From Intrasporangiaceae bacterium (GTDB taxonomy: Bacteria; Actinomycetota; Actinomycetes; Actinomycetales; Dermatophilaceae), in the NCBI GenBank assembly GCA_012518475.1, contig JAAYSB010000185.1, forward strand, positions 1 to 20,997: a stretch of 20,997 nt of DNA, read 5' to 3'. The notes beneath the pieces were generated by a model. That model was not told the DNA's origin and did not search any database. It saw only the letters and a list, made by a program, of their open reading frames with translations. Shown here in pieces: positions 1 through 6,301 of this stretch; positions within the stretch are counted from its first letter, which is position 1, and every line of letters starts with the position of its first letter. A program made the position numbers and the translations under genes.

Positions 1-859
1 CCGCGGCGAGGGCCGTTGCCGCCGTATCCGTCCGGAAGGCTCCGGCGAGCACCTCGCGGGCCATCGTCGTGGCGGCTGTGGCGTTGATCATGGCAGCGAG
101 CCCGCGCTGACGAAGCACGACCGGGCCGACGTCGGAACCATCGGCGAAGACGATGTCGAACTCCCGCTCGTCACGCGGACGCAGATAGCCCGCTCCCGGA
201 CCTGCCTCAGGAGGGACGTAGTCGTCGTTGAAGCGGACGTCCGCCTCGAGGATCTCGGGGAGCCGGTGGGCGATCGACTCGTCGAGACCGAAGTACTGGA
301 CGGTCGCCGACGGTTGGACGACATCCTTCGAGCGGGCGACATAGGGGTCGTCGATGTTGAGCACGACCCCTGTCGTCGCGCGAGCTGCGAGTCGCTCGAG
401 CAGCCGCGCAGTGTGGTCGATCTCGGCGAACCGGTCGAGCTGGTCGCGGGCGACATTGAGCAGCAGTGCGTGGGTGGGAGTGACCACCTCGATGAACTTC
501 AGCGCGTGCGCCTCGTCCAGCTCGAGGACGGCAACGTCGGCGTCGGCCCGACCCGAGAGCGGAAGGCCCTTGAGGATCGAGGAGATGACGCCGCGGGTGA
601 AGTTGCTCCCGGTCGGGTTGGTGAGCACTCGCAGCCCGTGGGCGCGCAGCAGTGCGACGAGCATCCTGGTGGTGGTCGTCTTACCGTTGGTGCCGGTGAC
701 GACGATGACGTTCTCGACTCCGGCGAGGGCGTGGGCGAGGAACTTCGGGTCGACCCGCTCAGCGACCAGCCCGGGGAAGGCCGATCCTCCCCCACCCTTG
801 ATGCGCGTGGCGAGGCGGGCACCCTTGCCGGCGATGACTGCCGCGGTCGTCCTGAGCAC
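1..859 (-). CDS. murT: MurT-like Mur ligase (DUF1727 family), 3' end outside window
   Basis: Partial: 286 codons are visible and the C-terminus lies beyond base 1. MurT with the amidotransferase GatD amidates the D-Glu of lipid II in the cytoplasm; a gatD would be expected just downstream, outside the window. The Mur-ligase ATP loop GTNGKTTTT is at residues 56-64, followed by the central-domain motifs ELDEAHA, LLNVARDQLDR and NIDDPYV. I chose the GTG at 859 because it opens the frame just before the conserved N-terminal region and a TAGGGT hexamer sits 6 nt upstream. Canonical MurT carries a four-cysteine zinc ribbon shortly after the NxxDP motif; no cysteine at all is present in the visible part, so this may be a MurT paralogue rather than the canonical subunit. 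Family assignment is firm, exact role less so. Confidence 0.85.
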   Translation of the reverse strand, partial: MLRTTAAVIAGKGARLATRIKGGGGSAFPGLVAERVDPKFLAHALAGVENVIVVTGTNGKTTTTRMLVALLRAHGLRVLTNPTGSNFTRGVISSILKGLPLSGRADADVAVLELDEAHALKFIEVVTPTHALLLNVARDQLDRFAEIDHTARLLERLAARATTGVVLNIDDPYVARSKDVVQPSATVQYFGLDESIAHRLPEILEADVRFNDDYVPPEAGPGAGYLRPRDEREFDIVFADGSDVGPVVLRQRGLAAMINATAATTMAREVLAGAFRTDTAATALAA

Positions 860-865
860 GGATCA

Positions 866-871
866 ACCCTA
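866..871 (-). promoter_or_regulatory. Putative -10 element of a leaderless murT-like transcript
   Basis: TAGGGT reads on the minus strand and is followed by 6 nt (TGATCC) and then the GTG start. TAnnnT with a 6-7 nt gap to the first base of the start codon is the pattern of leaderless actinobacterial genes. I see no convincing -35. The AGGG inside the hexamer could also act as a weak ribosome binding site. Confidence 0.45.
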
Positions 872-903
872 ATCGACCCTGCGGCCGATGCCGTGGACCC
901 CCC

Positions 904-1815
904 TCAGCCCTCGACCCGGGCGCGTTCCTCGACCGACAGCCAGCCCTGAGCGCCAGGCACGGGTCGGGAGGGCGTCGACTCCGCCGTCGCGCTCGCCTGC
1001 GCGAGCCGCTCGCTGATCATGCTGTATGCGGCGCTCCGCTCCTGCGGCGTCGTTGCGTTGGCCTGGAGGAAGGACAGCGTGCGGGTGGCGTCCGTGACGG
1101 CCTTCTGCTCGGCGGTCGTCACCGTCGACGCCCCCTGCTCGTCCGCGTGGCGCTCGGCTGCCGCGAGGGCACGGTCGAACGCGGCCACGGCCCGGCCGTA
1201 GTCCGTCGCGAGGATGTCGTGGACCCGTGCGGGTGGCTCCATGGAGCGGAGCGAGTCGCAGCGGAACATCGCATCGACAGCCGCCTTGGTGTGCGGGTTC
1301 TCCAGGTCGGCCATGGTCGGGCGCGCGGACGCCGTCTCGGCGTCACGCTGGTACGAGAGCAGCTGCCGGGTCAGGGCCTGGTCGTGCTCGAGAAGGCCCT
1401 GCCACTCCTGCGGGAACTGGCCGAGGGAACGACGCATCCGGCGGGTCTGGCGGCCGATGCCCATCGGAGCGGCTGCGACGACCCGGTCGCGGCCCCGACG
1501 GACCTTGGCCGTGACGGGATCACTCGTGAGCCACATCGTCAGGACAGCGATCCCGATCGCGCCGAGCGCCAGCAGCCGGTACAGGACCCACCCCAGCGCG
1601 GCGAGGGATCCACCCTCCCCACCGGAGACGATGAGGCCGGCGACGGCATCCGGGGCCAGGAGCGTCAGCCCTCCGGCACCCGCTGCTCCGAGCGCGAGAC
1701 GGCGGTGCAGCTCGCGGCGGTCCTGGAGCGACTCACTCAGCCGCGAGCGCACATAGTGGGTGGTGCCCCAGACGAGGGCGGCGAGCCCGATCAGGCCGAA
1801 CAGGACGGCGAGCAT
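904..1815 (-). CDS. Membrane protein of unknown function
   Basis: 303 residues. The start ATG at 1815 is preceded by GAGGAG with a 5-nt spacer, a good ribosome binding site. A hydrophobic N-terminal helix (about residues 2-20) is followed by a basic stretch and two more hydrophobic segments (about 41-65 and 73-96), then a long soluble region that is probably cytoplasmic, since it starts with the basic run after KVRRGRDR. The soluble part is rich in Ala, Arg and Glu and looks helical (RQLLSYQRDAETASARP and similar). I recognise no catalytic motif and cannot name a family. It lies 44 bp upstream of the murT-like gene on the same strand, so co-expression is possible, although the ligase seems to have its own -10 element. 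Confidence 0.8.
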   Translation of the reverse strand: MLAVLFGLIGLAALVWGTTHYVRSRLSESLQDRRELHRRLALGAAGAGGLTLLAPDAVAGLIVSGGEGGSLAALGWVLYRLLALGAIGIAVLTMWLTSDPVTAKVRRGRDRVVAAAPMGIGRQTRRMRRSLGQFPQEWQGLLEHDQALTRQLLSYQRDAETASARPTMADLENPHTKAAVDAMFRCDSLRSMEPPARVHDILATDYGRAVAAFDRALAAAERHADEQGASTVTTAEQKAVTDATRTLSFLQANATTPQERSAAYSMISERLAQASATAESTPSRPVPGAQGWLSVEERARVEG

Positions 1816-1948
1816 GGCGTCTCCTCGCTCAGAGGCGGGTGTTCAGAGGTGAACCGGTCAGTGGTCCCATTCTCGCCCAACGCACGCCGGAGCCTCGATG
1901 TTCCGCCCGCAGTCCAGGGTCGAGTTCAGGGTTCTCCCCCACCCACGG

Positions 1949-1984
1949 CGTGCCACAACCTGGCAATTACCAGGTTGTGGCACG
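1949..1984. terminator. 15-bp perfect inverted repeat, probable terminator for the guaA operon
   Basis: Arm CGTGCCACAACCTGG (1949-1963), loop CAATTA, complementary arm 1970-1984; all 15 pairs match. It is the only strong hairpin downstream of guaA and lies before the next minus-strand gene. There is no T-tract, which is common for actinobacterial terminators. It sits beyond the two 84-bp repeats, about 175 nt past the guaA stop. A protein-binding palindrome is the alternative. Confidence 0.6.
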
Positions 1985-1992
1985 GCTGACGT

Positions 1993-2160
1993 CACTCCCA
2001 CTCGTGCTCTCTCGTCGTGGAAATGGCAGCCGCACAGGAACCTCAGCGACTCGCCTCACCGGCCGTCGCGGCTGCTCACTCCCACTCGTGCTCTCTCGTC
2101 GCGGAAATGCCAGCCGCACAGGAACCTCAGCGACTCGCCTCAGCGGCCTCAGCGGCTGCT
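1993..2160. repeat. Two tandem 84-bp repeats abutting the guaA stop codon
   Basis: Copies are 1993-2076 and 2077-2160. I count 6 mismatches in 84 positions. A third partial match, CACTCCCACTCG, begins exactly one period later at 2161 and is the complement of the last codons of guaA plus part of its TGA. On the minus strand each unit ends in CGAGTGGGAGTG, the same 12 bases that end guaA. Three GCTGAGG heptamers occur in the unit nearest guaA. The period is a multiple of three. Nothing in this 1816-2159 stretch looks like a gene. Confidence 0.9.
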
Positions 2161-3743
2161 CACTCCCACTCGATCGTCCCCGGAGGCTTGCTCGTCACGT
2201 CGAGCACGACCCGGTTGACCTCGGGGACCTCGTTGGTGATCCGGTTCGAGATCTTGGCGAGCACGTCATAGGGCACCCGCGTCCAGTCCGCCGTCATCGC
2301 GTCCTCGGACGAGACCGGGCGGAGGACGATGGGGTGGCCATAGGTCCGGCCGTCGCCCTGGACCCCGACCGAGCGGACGTCCCCGAGCAGGACCACCGGG
2401 CACTGCCAGATCGTCTCGTCGAGGCCTGCCGCGGTGAGCTCGTGGCGGACGATCCGGTCGGCCGCGCGCAGGATGGCGAGCCGCTCGGGGGTCACCTCAC
2501 CGACGATGCGGATGCCGAGGCCGGGGCCGGGGAACGGCTGTCGGGCGACGATCCCCTCGGGCACCCCAAGCTCGCGTCCGACGGCGCGGACCTCGTCCTT
2601 GAAGAGCAGCCGCAGCGGCTCGACGAGCTTGAACTGGAGGTCGTCAGGGAGCCCGCCGACATTGTGGTGCGACTTGATGTTGGCAGCGCCCTCACCACCG
2701 CCGGACTCGACAACGTCCGGATACAACGTGCCCTGGACGAGGAACTCCACGGGGTGGTCGTCGGCGCCCTCGTGGGCCCCGACGATGTCGCGCGCGGCCT
2801 GCTCGAAGACGCGGATGAACTCACGTCCGATGATCTTGCGCTTCTCCTCCGGGTCCGACACCCCGGCCAGGGCTCCGACGAACCGGTCGCGGGCCTCCAC
2901 GACGACGAGGTCGACGCCGGTGGCCGCGACGAAGTCCTGCTCGACCTGGGTGGCCTCACCCTGCCGCAGCAGGCCGTGATCGACGAAGACACACGTGAGC
3001 TGGTCGCCGACTGCCTGCTGGACGAGGGCGGCTGCCACCGAGGAGTCGACCCCACCCGAGAGCGCGCAGAGCACGCGCGACTCCCCCACCTGCTCGCGCA
3101 CTCCCTGGACGAGCTCCTCGACGACGTTGGCGGCGGTCCACTCACCGGTGAGACCGGCGCCGTGCCGGAGGAAGTTCTCGAGCACCCGCTGCCCGAACGT
3201 CGAGTGGACGACCTCGGGGTGCCACTGCACGCCATAGAGCCGGCGCTCATCGTCCTCGAAGGCTGCGACCGTCGCCCCGCCGGTGGAGGCTGTCACCTTC
3301 ATGCCGGACGGCGCGTCCGTCACGGCGTCCGCGTGACTCATCCACACCGACTGCTCGCGCGGCTGGCCGCGGAAGAGGGTGGAGGAGCCGCCGATGAGCG
3401 TGGCCTGGGTCGAGCCGTACTCGCTCAGGCCGGTCCGCTCCACCTTGCCGCCGAGGGCCTGGGCCATCGCCTGGAAGCCGTAGCACATGCCGAACACCGG
3501 AACCCCGGCCTCGAGCAGCGCCGGGTCGAGGGCCGGCGCTCCGCTCGCATAGACCGAGGCCGGGCCACCGGACAGGATGATCGCGGCCGGGTCCTTGGCG
3601 AGCATGTCCGCGGCCGACATCGTGTGCGGCACGACCTCGGAGAACTCCTTGGCCTCGCGGACACGGCGCGCGATGAGCTGGGCGTACTGGGCACCGAAGT
3701 CGACGACGAGGACGGGCCTCGCGGTCATGGGAGCGTCTGTCAC
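2160..3743 (-). CDS. guaA: GMP synthase (glutamine-hydrolysing)
   Basis: Converts XMP to GMP with ATP and glutamine-derived ammonia in the cytoplasm, the last step of guanine nucleotide synthesis. 527 residues from the GTG at 3743, or 522 from the ATG at 3728; both fit the usual length. I prefer the GTG because it overlaps the preceding stop as GTGA, the same junction seen one gene upstream. Counting from the ATG, the N-terminal class I amidotransferase domain has Cys82 (GMCYGFQ) and His170/Glu172 (WHPE). The ATP pyrophosphatase domain has the P-loop SGGVDSS at 224-230. The C-terminal dimerisation domain ends in SKPPGTIEWE. It is the last gene of the surf1-DUF3817-guaA unit. Its 3' end is directly followed by the 84-bp tandem repeats. 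Confidence 0.98.
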   Translation of the reverse strand: MTDAPMTARPVLVVDFGAQYAQLIARRVREAKEFSEVVPHTMSAADMLAKDPAAIILSGGPASVYASGAPALDPALLEAGVPVFGMCYGFQAMAQALGGKVERTGLSEYGSTQATLIGGSSTLFRGQPREQSVWMSHADAVTDAPSGMKVTASTGGATVAAFEDDERRLYGVQWHPEVVHSTFGQRVLENFLRHGAGLTGEWTAANVVEELVQGVREQVGESRVLCALSGGVDSSVAAALVQQAVGDQLTCVFVDHGLLRQGEATQVEQDFVAATGVDLVVVEARDRFVGALAGVSDPEEKRKIIGREFIRVFEQAARDIVGAHEGADDHPVEFLVQGTLYPDVVESGGGEGAANIKSHHNVGGLPDDLQFKLVEPLRLLFKDEVRAVGRELGVPEGIVARQPFPGPGLGIRIVGEVTPERLAILRAADRIVRHELTAAGLDETIWQCPVVLLGDVRSVGVQGDGRTYGHPIVLRPVSSEDAMTADWTRVPYDVLAKISNRITNEVPEVNRVVLDVTSKPPGTIEWE

Positions 3744-4084
3744 GCGTTCACTGTAGCCCTGGAGACGAAGGGCTCGAGCTCCTTGGCCACGCGCTGCTCG
3801 ATGACGAATGCCACGAACGGGATGCACGACCCGAGGAGGATGAGCGCGATCCGCACGAGCGACCAGCCGACCTTGAATCCGAGGTTGGTCGTCGCGGCGA
3901 CGAGCACCATGAAGATCAGGCCGTGGACGGGGCTCCACCACGACAGCACCGAGTTGTCGAAGCCGTACTTGAGGATCATCTCGGCGATGAGGACGAACAT
4001 CGCGACACCGGCCGCGATCGCCGCCCACTTGAAGAACGTCAGGGCCTTCGCGACGGCCTCGGGGTTGGTGACCTTGGTGCTCAC
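3740..4084 (-). CDS. DUF3817 family small membrane protein
   Basis: 114 residues with three predicted transmembrane helices (about 16-37, 51-66 and 76-96). The central stretch SWWSPVHGLIFMVLV is characteristic of DUF3817, an uncharacterised actinobacterial/bacterial family also fused to or located near transporters. The start codon is GTG at 4084, which overlaps the surf1 stop as GTGA; its own stop overlaps the next gene in the same way. This makes a co-translated three-gene unit likely. No biochemical role is known to me; its position between a cytochrome oxidase assembly factor and guaA does not settle it. Confidence 0.9.
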   Translation of the reverse strand: MSTKVTNPEAVAKALTFFKWAAIAAGVAMFVLIAEMILKYGFDNSVLSWWSPVHGLIFMVLVAATTNLGFKVGWSLVRIALILLGSCIPFVAFVIEQRVAKELEPFVSRATVNA

Positions 4085-4956
4085 ACCTGTTCCTTCTCTA
4101 CTTCGGATAACGATCGGGTATGCGCCGCGTCCCTCTCCCCACCGCTCACCTTTTCGGTGACCGGATCGGAGGTGACCGACACGGAGTTGACCGGCTGGTC
4201 TCCCGGGGCTGAGTCACCGTCGGGCTGGGTCTCCTCGAGGTGGGCCTGTCTGACCGTGCGCCACCAGAGGAAGAAGCCGAACGCCGCGAAGACCCACCAC
4301 TGCAGCGCATACATGGCGTTCTTGAGGTTGAGCTGTGCCGAGTCCCCGGTGGGCGGGGGCACCCGCTCGATGCCGTCGAGGGCCACCGGCTTGCCGTCCT
4401 GGCTCTCGTCGGTGAGGAAGACGAAGGCGTTGTAGACGGCGGTGTCCCACCGGTTGATGAGCAGGCTCATGTCGATGGAGCGGAACACACCGTCGGGCAG
4501 GTCCGCCTCACTCATCGGCGACTCTCCGGGCGCGAGACCACCGCCGATGTCTACGCCGCCCTCCGGGGGTGCTGGCGCGTCCTCGATGGCGGTGACGAAC
4601 CCACGAAGGACAGGCAGCGACGCGCCCGTCTCCTGGACCACGAGCGGGGTGACGACCCAGTACCCGAGCTCGCCGTCGAGACGACGGTCGGCGATGAGGA
4701 CCTGGCCGTCGGCGTCATAGGCACCCGTGGCGGTGATCCGTCGTGTCGAGCCGTCCGGCGGGAAAGCCGACTGTGGCTGGACCACCTCGGTCAGCGGCTG
4801 GATCGGCATCGCAGCAGCCCGCTCGATCTCCTGGGCGCGCGCCTCGGCCCGGGCCTCGCGTAGTTGCCAGTTGCCGAGGAGTCCGCAGATCACCGCGAAG
4901 ACCACCGCGAGGAGGAGTGCGCCCAGCCACTTGGGTCGGAGCGCGGTGCGGATCAT
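4081..4956 (-). CDS. SURF1 family cytochrome oxidase assembly protein
   Basis: 291 residues. SURF1 proteins help assemble haem-copper cytochrome c oxidase in the membrane, in bacteria probably by handling haem a. The expected layout is present: an N-terminal transmembrane helix (about 11-28) followed by GNWQL, a large extracytoplasmic domain with GYWVVTPL and LRGFV, and a C-terminal helix (about 214-232) entered through NLKNAMYALQWW. A 55-residue acidic, Ser/Thr-rich cytoplasmic tail follows, longer than in many homologues. The ATG at 4956 puts the first helix at the right place, but I see no clear Shine-Dalgarno. First gene of the unit that includes DUF3817 and guaA, so the operon promoter must lie in 4957-5223, among the short repeats described there. 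Confidence 0.93.
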   Translation of the reverse strand: MIRTALRPKWLGALLLAVVFAVICGLLGNWQLREARAEARAQEIERAAAMPIQPLTEVVQPQSAFPPDGSTRRITATGAYDADGQVLIADRRLDGELGYWVVTPLVVQETGASLPVLRGFVTAIEDAPAPPEGGVDIGGGLAPGESPMSEADLPDGVFRSIDMSLLINRWDTAVYNAFVFLTDESQDGKPVALDGIERVPPPTGDSAQLNLKNAMYALQWWVFAAFGFFLWWRTVRQAHLEETQPDGDSAPGDQPVNSVSVTSDPVTEKVSGGERDAAHTRSLSEVEKEQV

Positions 4957-5040
4957 GCTGACGGGTCACTTCTCACAGGGGGCGGATGCTGACTCCCAAC
5001 GGTACCCCGCTCCTCTCGCGTGCCGGTCACCCTCCCCCGC

Positions 5041-5068
5041 CGCGGAACTTCGCCCCTTCCGCGGATAT
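5041..5068 (+). repeat. Short intergenic repeat, copy U1
   Basis: Begins CGCGGAACTTCGCC and continues with TTCCGCGGATATA. Arms CCGCGGAA (5040-5047) and TTCCGCGG (5057-5064) form a perfect 8-bp inverted repeat with a 9-nt spacer. Aligns without gaps to the copies at 6169 and 6207 beyond the nuclease-like gene (shared CGCGGAA, TCGCC, then CG plus TA). It lies between divergent surf1 and the nuclease-like gene. Confidence 0.75.
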
Positions 5069-5085
5069 AGCACCGTCCGGCTCGA

Positions 5086-5113
5086 GTCTCCGCGTCATCG
5101 GCGAGCTTTCGCG
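5086..5113 (-). repeat. Short intergenic repeat, copy U2 (inverted)
   Basis: Read on the minus strand it starts CGCGAAAGCTCGCC and, after five bases, CGCGG. This matches the U1/D1/D2 pattern CGCGGAAnnTCGCC, five bases, CGCGG with one substitution (A for G at position 5) in the fixed positions. Orientation is opposite to U1. Confidence 0.6.
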
Positions 5114-5133
5114 CCACCGGCGGAACTCCGCGG
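5111..5133 (-). repeat. Degenerate short repeat, copy U3 (inverted)
   Basis: Minus strand reads CGCGGAGTTCCGCC then, after four bases, GCGCG. It keeps the CGCGGA...CGCC core but has a one-base shift relative to the other copies. It overlaps U2 by three bases and ends about 40 bp before the DnaA-box-like site. Confidence 0.45.
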
Positions 5134-5174
5134 CACTGCTGGGCGAGGCACCCTCCCAACCCGGCCTCGGTGAC

Positions 5175-5183
5175 TGTGGATAA
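5175..5183 (-). promoter_or_regulatory. Consensus DnaA-box sequence upstream of the nuclease-like gene
   Basis: TGTGGATAA on the plus strand is the exact reverse complement of TTATCCACA, the classical DnaA box. A bulged GC hairpin (CCCGGGCGC...GCGCCGGG, about 5187-5210) follows directly, before the start codon. A single box does not make an origin; it could equally be an accidental match or part of the promoter of the downstream gene. Confidence 0.4.
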
Positions 5184-5223
5184 CTCCCGGGCGCCCCGGG
5201 AGCGCCGGGCCACCATGGAGAGC

Positions 5224-6168
5224 ATGAATCCTCGACTTGCCACCCGAGCTGCTGCCCAGAGCGGCGCCTTCAGCGCCGCGGACGCCGCCGACACGGGGGT
5301 CGGTGCGGACGAGATCAACCGCCTCGTCCGCTGCAGGACACTCCACCGGGTCAGGCGCGGCGCCTACGTGCTCGCTGCGGACTACTGGAACGCGAAGGTA
5401 TTCGAGCGCTACGTCCTACGTGTTCGGGCTGTCCTGCGCTCCCGCCCGGAGGGCGACCGGGCCAGTCACCACTCCGCGCTCACCCTCTTGGGCGTCGCCA
5501 CCCATGATGTCGACGAGAGCGTTGTCACGGTCGAGAGCCGAAGGGTCAAGCGTCGTCGACGAGTCAATGGGCTGGTCACCCACACCTGGAGCCAGGGGAA
5601 GACCTGGACGGTGTCCGGGGTGTTCAAGACGGTCGACGCAGCCACTGCGTGTGCACAGGTGGCAGCGGAGAGCGGGTTCGTTGCAGGCGTATGCGCGATG
5701 GACAGCGCCCTGCGGACCCGTCGGTGCACGCTGGCGGAACTCACCGATGCGGTCGCAGCGCTTCCTCCCCTGCGCCGGACGATCGCGCAGAAGAGTCTCG
5801 ATGCTGTCGATCCGCAGTGCGAGTCCGTGGGCGAGTCACGTACCCGGGTCATCCTCAACGACGCCGGTCTGGAGGTCCGCAGCCAGGTCGTCATCCGAGA
5901 GGAGGCAGGGTTCATAGGGCGGGTGGACTTCCTCGTCAACGGCTTGGTCATCGTCGAGTTCGACGGCCTGGTCAAGTACGAGGGCTTCGAGGGAGGGCGC
6001 GCGTTGGCCGAAGAGAAGGCCAGAGAGAAGCGGCTCGAGCGGCTCGGCTACGAGGTCGTGCGGGTGACCTGGGCTGAGCTCGCCGATCCGGCCGCGATCA
6101 TCCGCCGGGTCCGCGAGGCTGAGCATCTCGCCCGCGCACGTCGCCGCGCGCTGAGAACTCTCTCCTGA
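5224..6168 (+). CDS. AbiEi-like N-terminal domain plus DUF559 (Vsr-like) endonuclease-fold protein
   Basis: 314 residues from the ATG at 5224, the start that gives the family-typical MNPRLATRAAAQ; an in-frame ATG at 5215 and GTG at 5170 are alternatives. Residues 1-50 resemble the winged-helix domain of type IV AbiEi antitoxins (GAFSAADAADTGV...HRVRRGAYV). A middle region (about 55-190) carries the basic block RRVKRRRR. The C-terminal 110 residues match DUF559, a PD-(D/E)xK fold related to Vsr: E204, D235 (GRVDFLV), E245-D247 (VEFDG), K251, then EEKAREKRLERLGYEVVRVTW. No AbiEii-type nucleotidyltransferase partner is adjacent, so a two-gene toxin-antitoxin system is not supported. Short related repeats flank the gene on both sides. 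Function is not established; a stand-alone nuclease or a DNA-binding regulator are both possible. Confidence 0.88.
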   Translation: MNPRLATRAAAQSGAFSAADAADTGVGADEINRLVRCRTLHRVRRGAYVLAADYWNAKVFERYVLRVRAVLRSRPEGDRASHHSALTLLGVATHDVDESVVTVESRRVKRRRRVNGLVTHTWSQGKTWTVSGVFKTVDAATACAQVAAESGFVAGVCAMDSALRTRRCTLAELTDAVAALPPLRRTIAQKSLDAVDPQCESVGESRTRVILNDAGLEVRSQVVIREEAGFIGRVDFLVNGLVIVEFDGLVKYEGFEGGRALAEEKAREKRLERLGYEVVRVTWAELADPAAIIRRVREAEHLARARRRALRTLS

Positions 6169-6196
6169 CGCGGAAATTCGCCAGTGCCGCGGTTAG
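6169..6196 (+). repeat. Short intergenic repeat, copy D1
   Basis: CGCGGAAATTCGCC followed after four bases by CCGCGGTTA. It begins at the base right after the stop codon of the nuclease-like gene. Arms CGCGG/CCGCG can pair. Same orientation as U1. Confidence 0.75.
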
Positions 6197-6206
6197 CCAA
6201 GGCGGC

Positions 6207-6240
6207 CGCGGAACCTCGCCGCCGACGGCGTTATAACCGC
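6207..6240 (+). repeat. Short intergenic repeat, copy D2, ending in GTTATAAC
   Basis: CGCGGAACCTCGCC, then after five bases CGGCG and the 8-bp palindrome GTTATAAC. GGCGGC (6201-6206) can pair with GCCGCC (6218-6223). D1 and D2 together lie between convergent genes and could act as a bidirectional terminator. The rest of the gap to 6301 holds only a near-perfect 10-bp tandem repeat, GACCTCACGT/GACCTCACGG, at 6281-6300. Confidence 0.65.
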
Positions 6241-6301
6241 CCCAACCGCGAACAACCCTGCCAACCGGGTATGCCGGGCCGACCTCACGTGACCTCACGG
6301 G

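Noticed and set aside
2098..2125. CGCGGAAAT in the 84-bp repeat as another copy of the repeats around the nuclease-like gene
   Set aside because: Only the first nine bases agree well; the TCGCC and second CGCGG blocks are missing, so common ancestry is not supported.
1839..4160. A 773-codon plus-strand open frame opposite guaA, DUF3817 and the tandem repeats
   Set aside because: It is antisense to clearly conserved proteins, has no ribosome binding site or recognisable domain, and is the expected by-product of high GC codon bias. Its two 28-residue repeats merely reflect the 84-bp DNA repeat.
5040..5183. A replication origin or CRISPR array made of the short repeats and the DnaA box
   Set aside because: Only one DnaA box is present, no dnaA/dnaN genes are near, spacers are irregular in size and orientation, and there are no cas genes.
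5224..6168. A complete AbiE toxin-antitoxin system
   Set aside because: No nucleotidyltransferase (AbiEii) gene is next to it; the upstream neighbour is divergent surf1 and the downstream neighbour is a convergent oxidoreductase.
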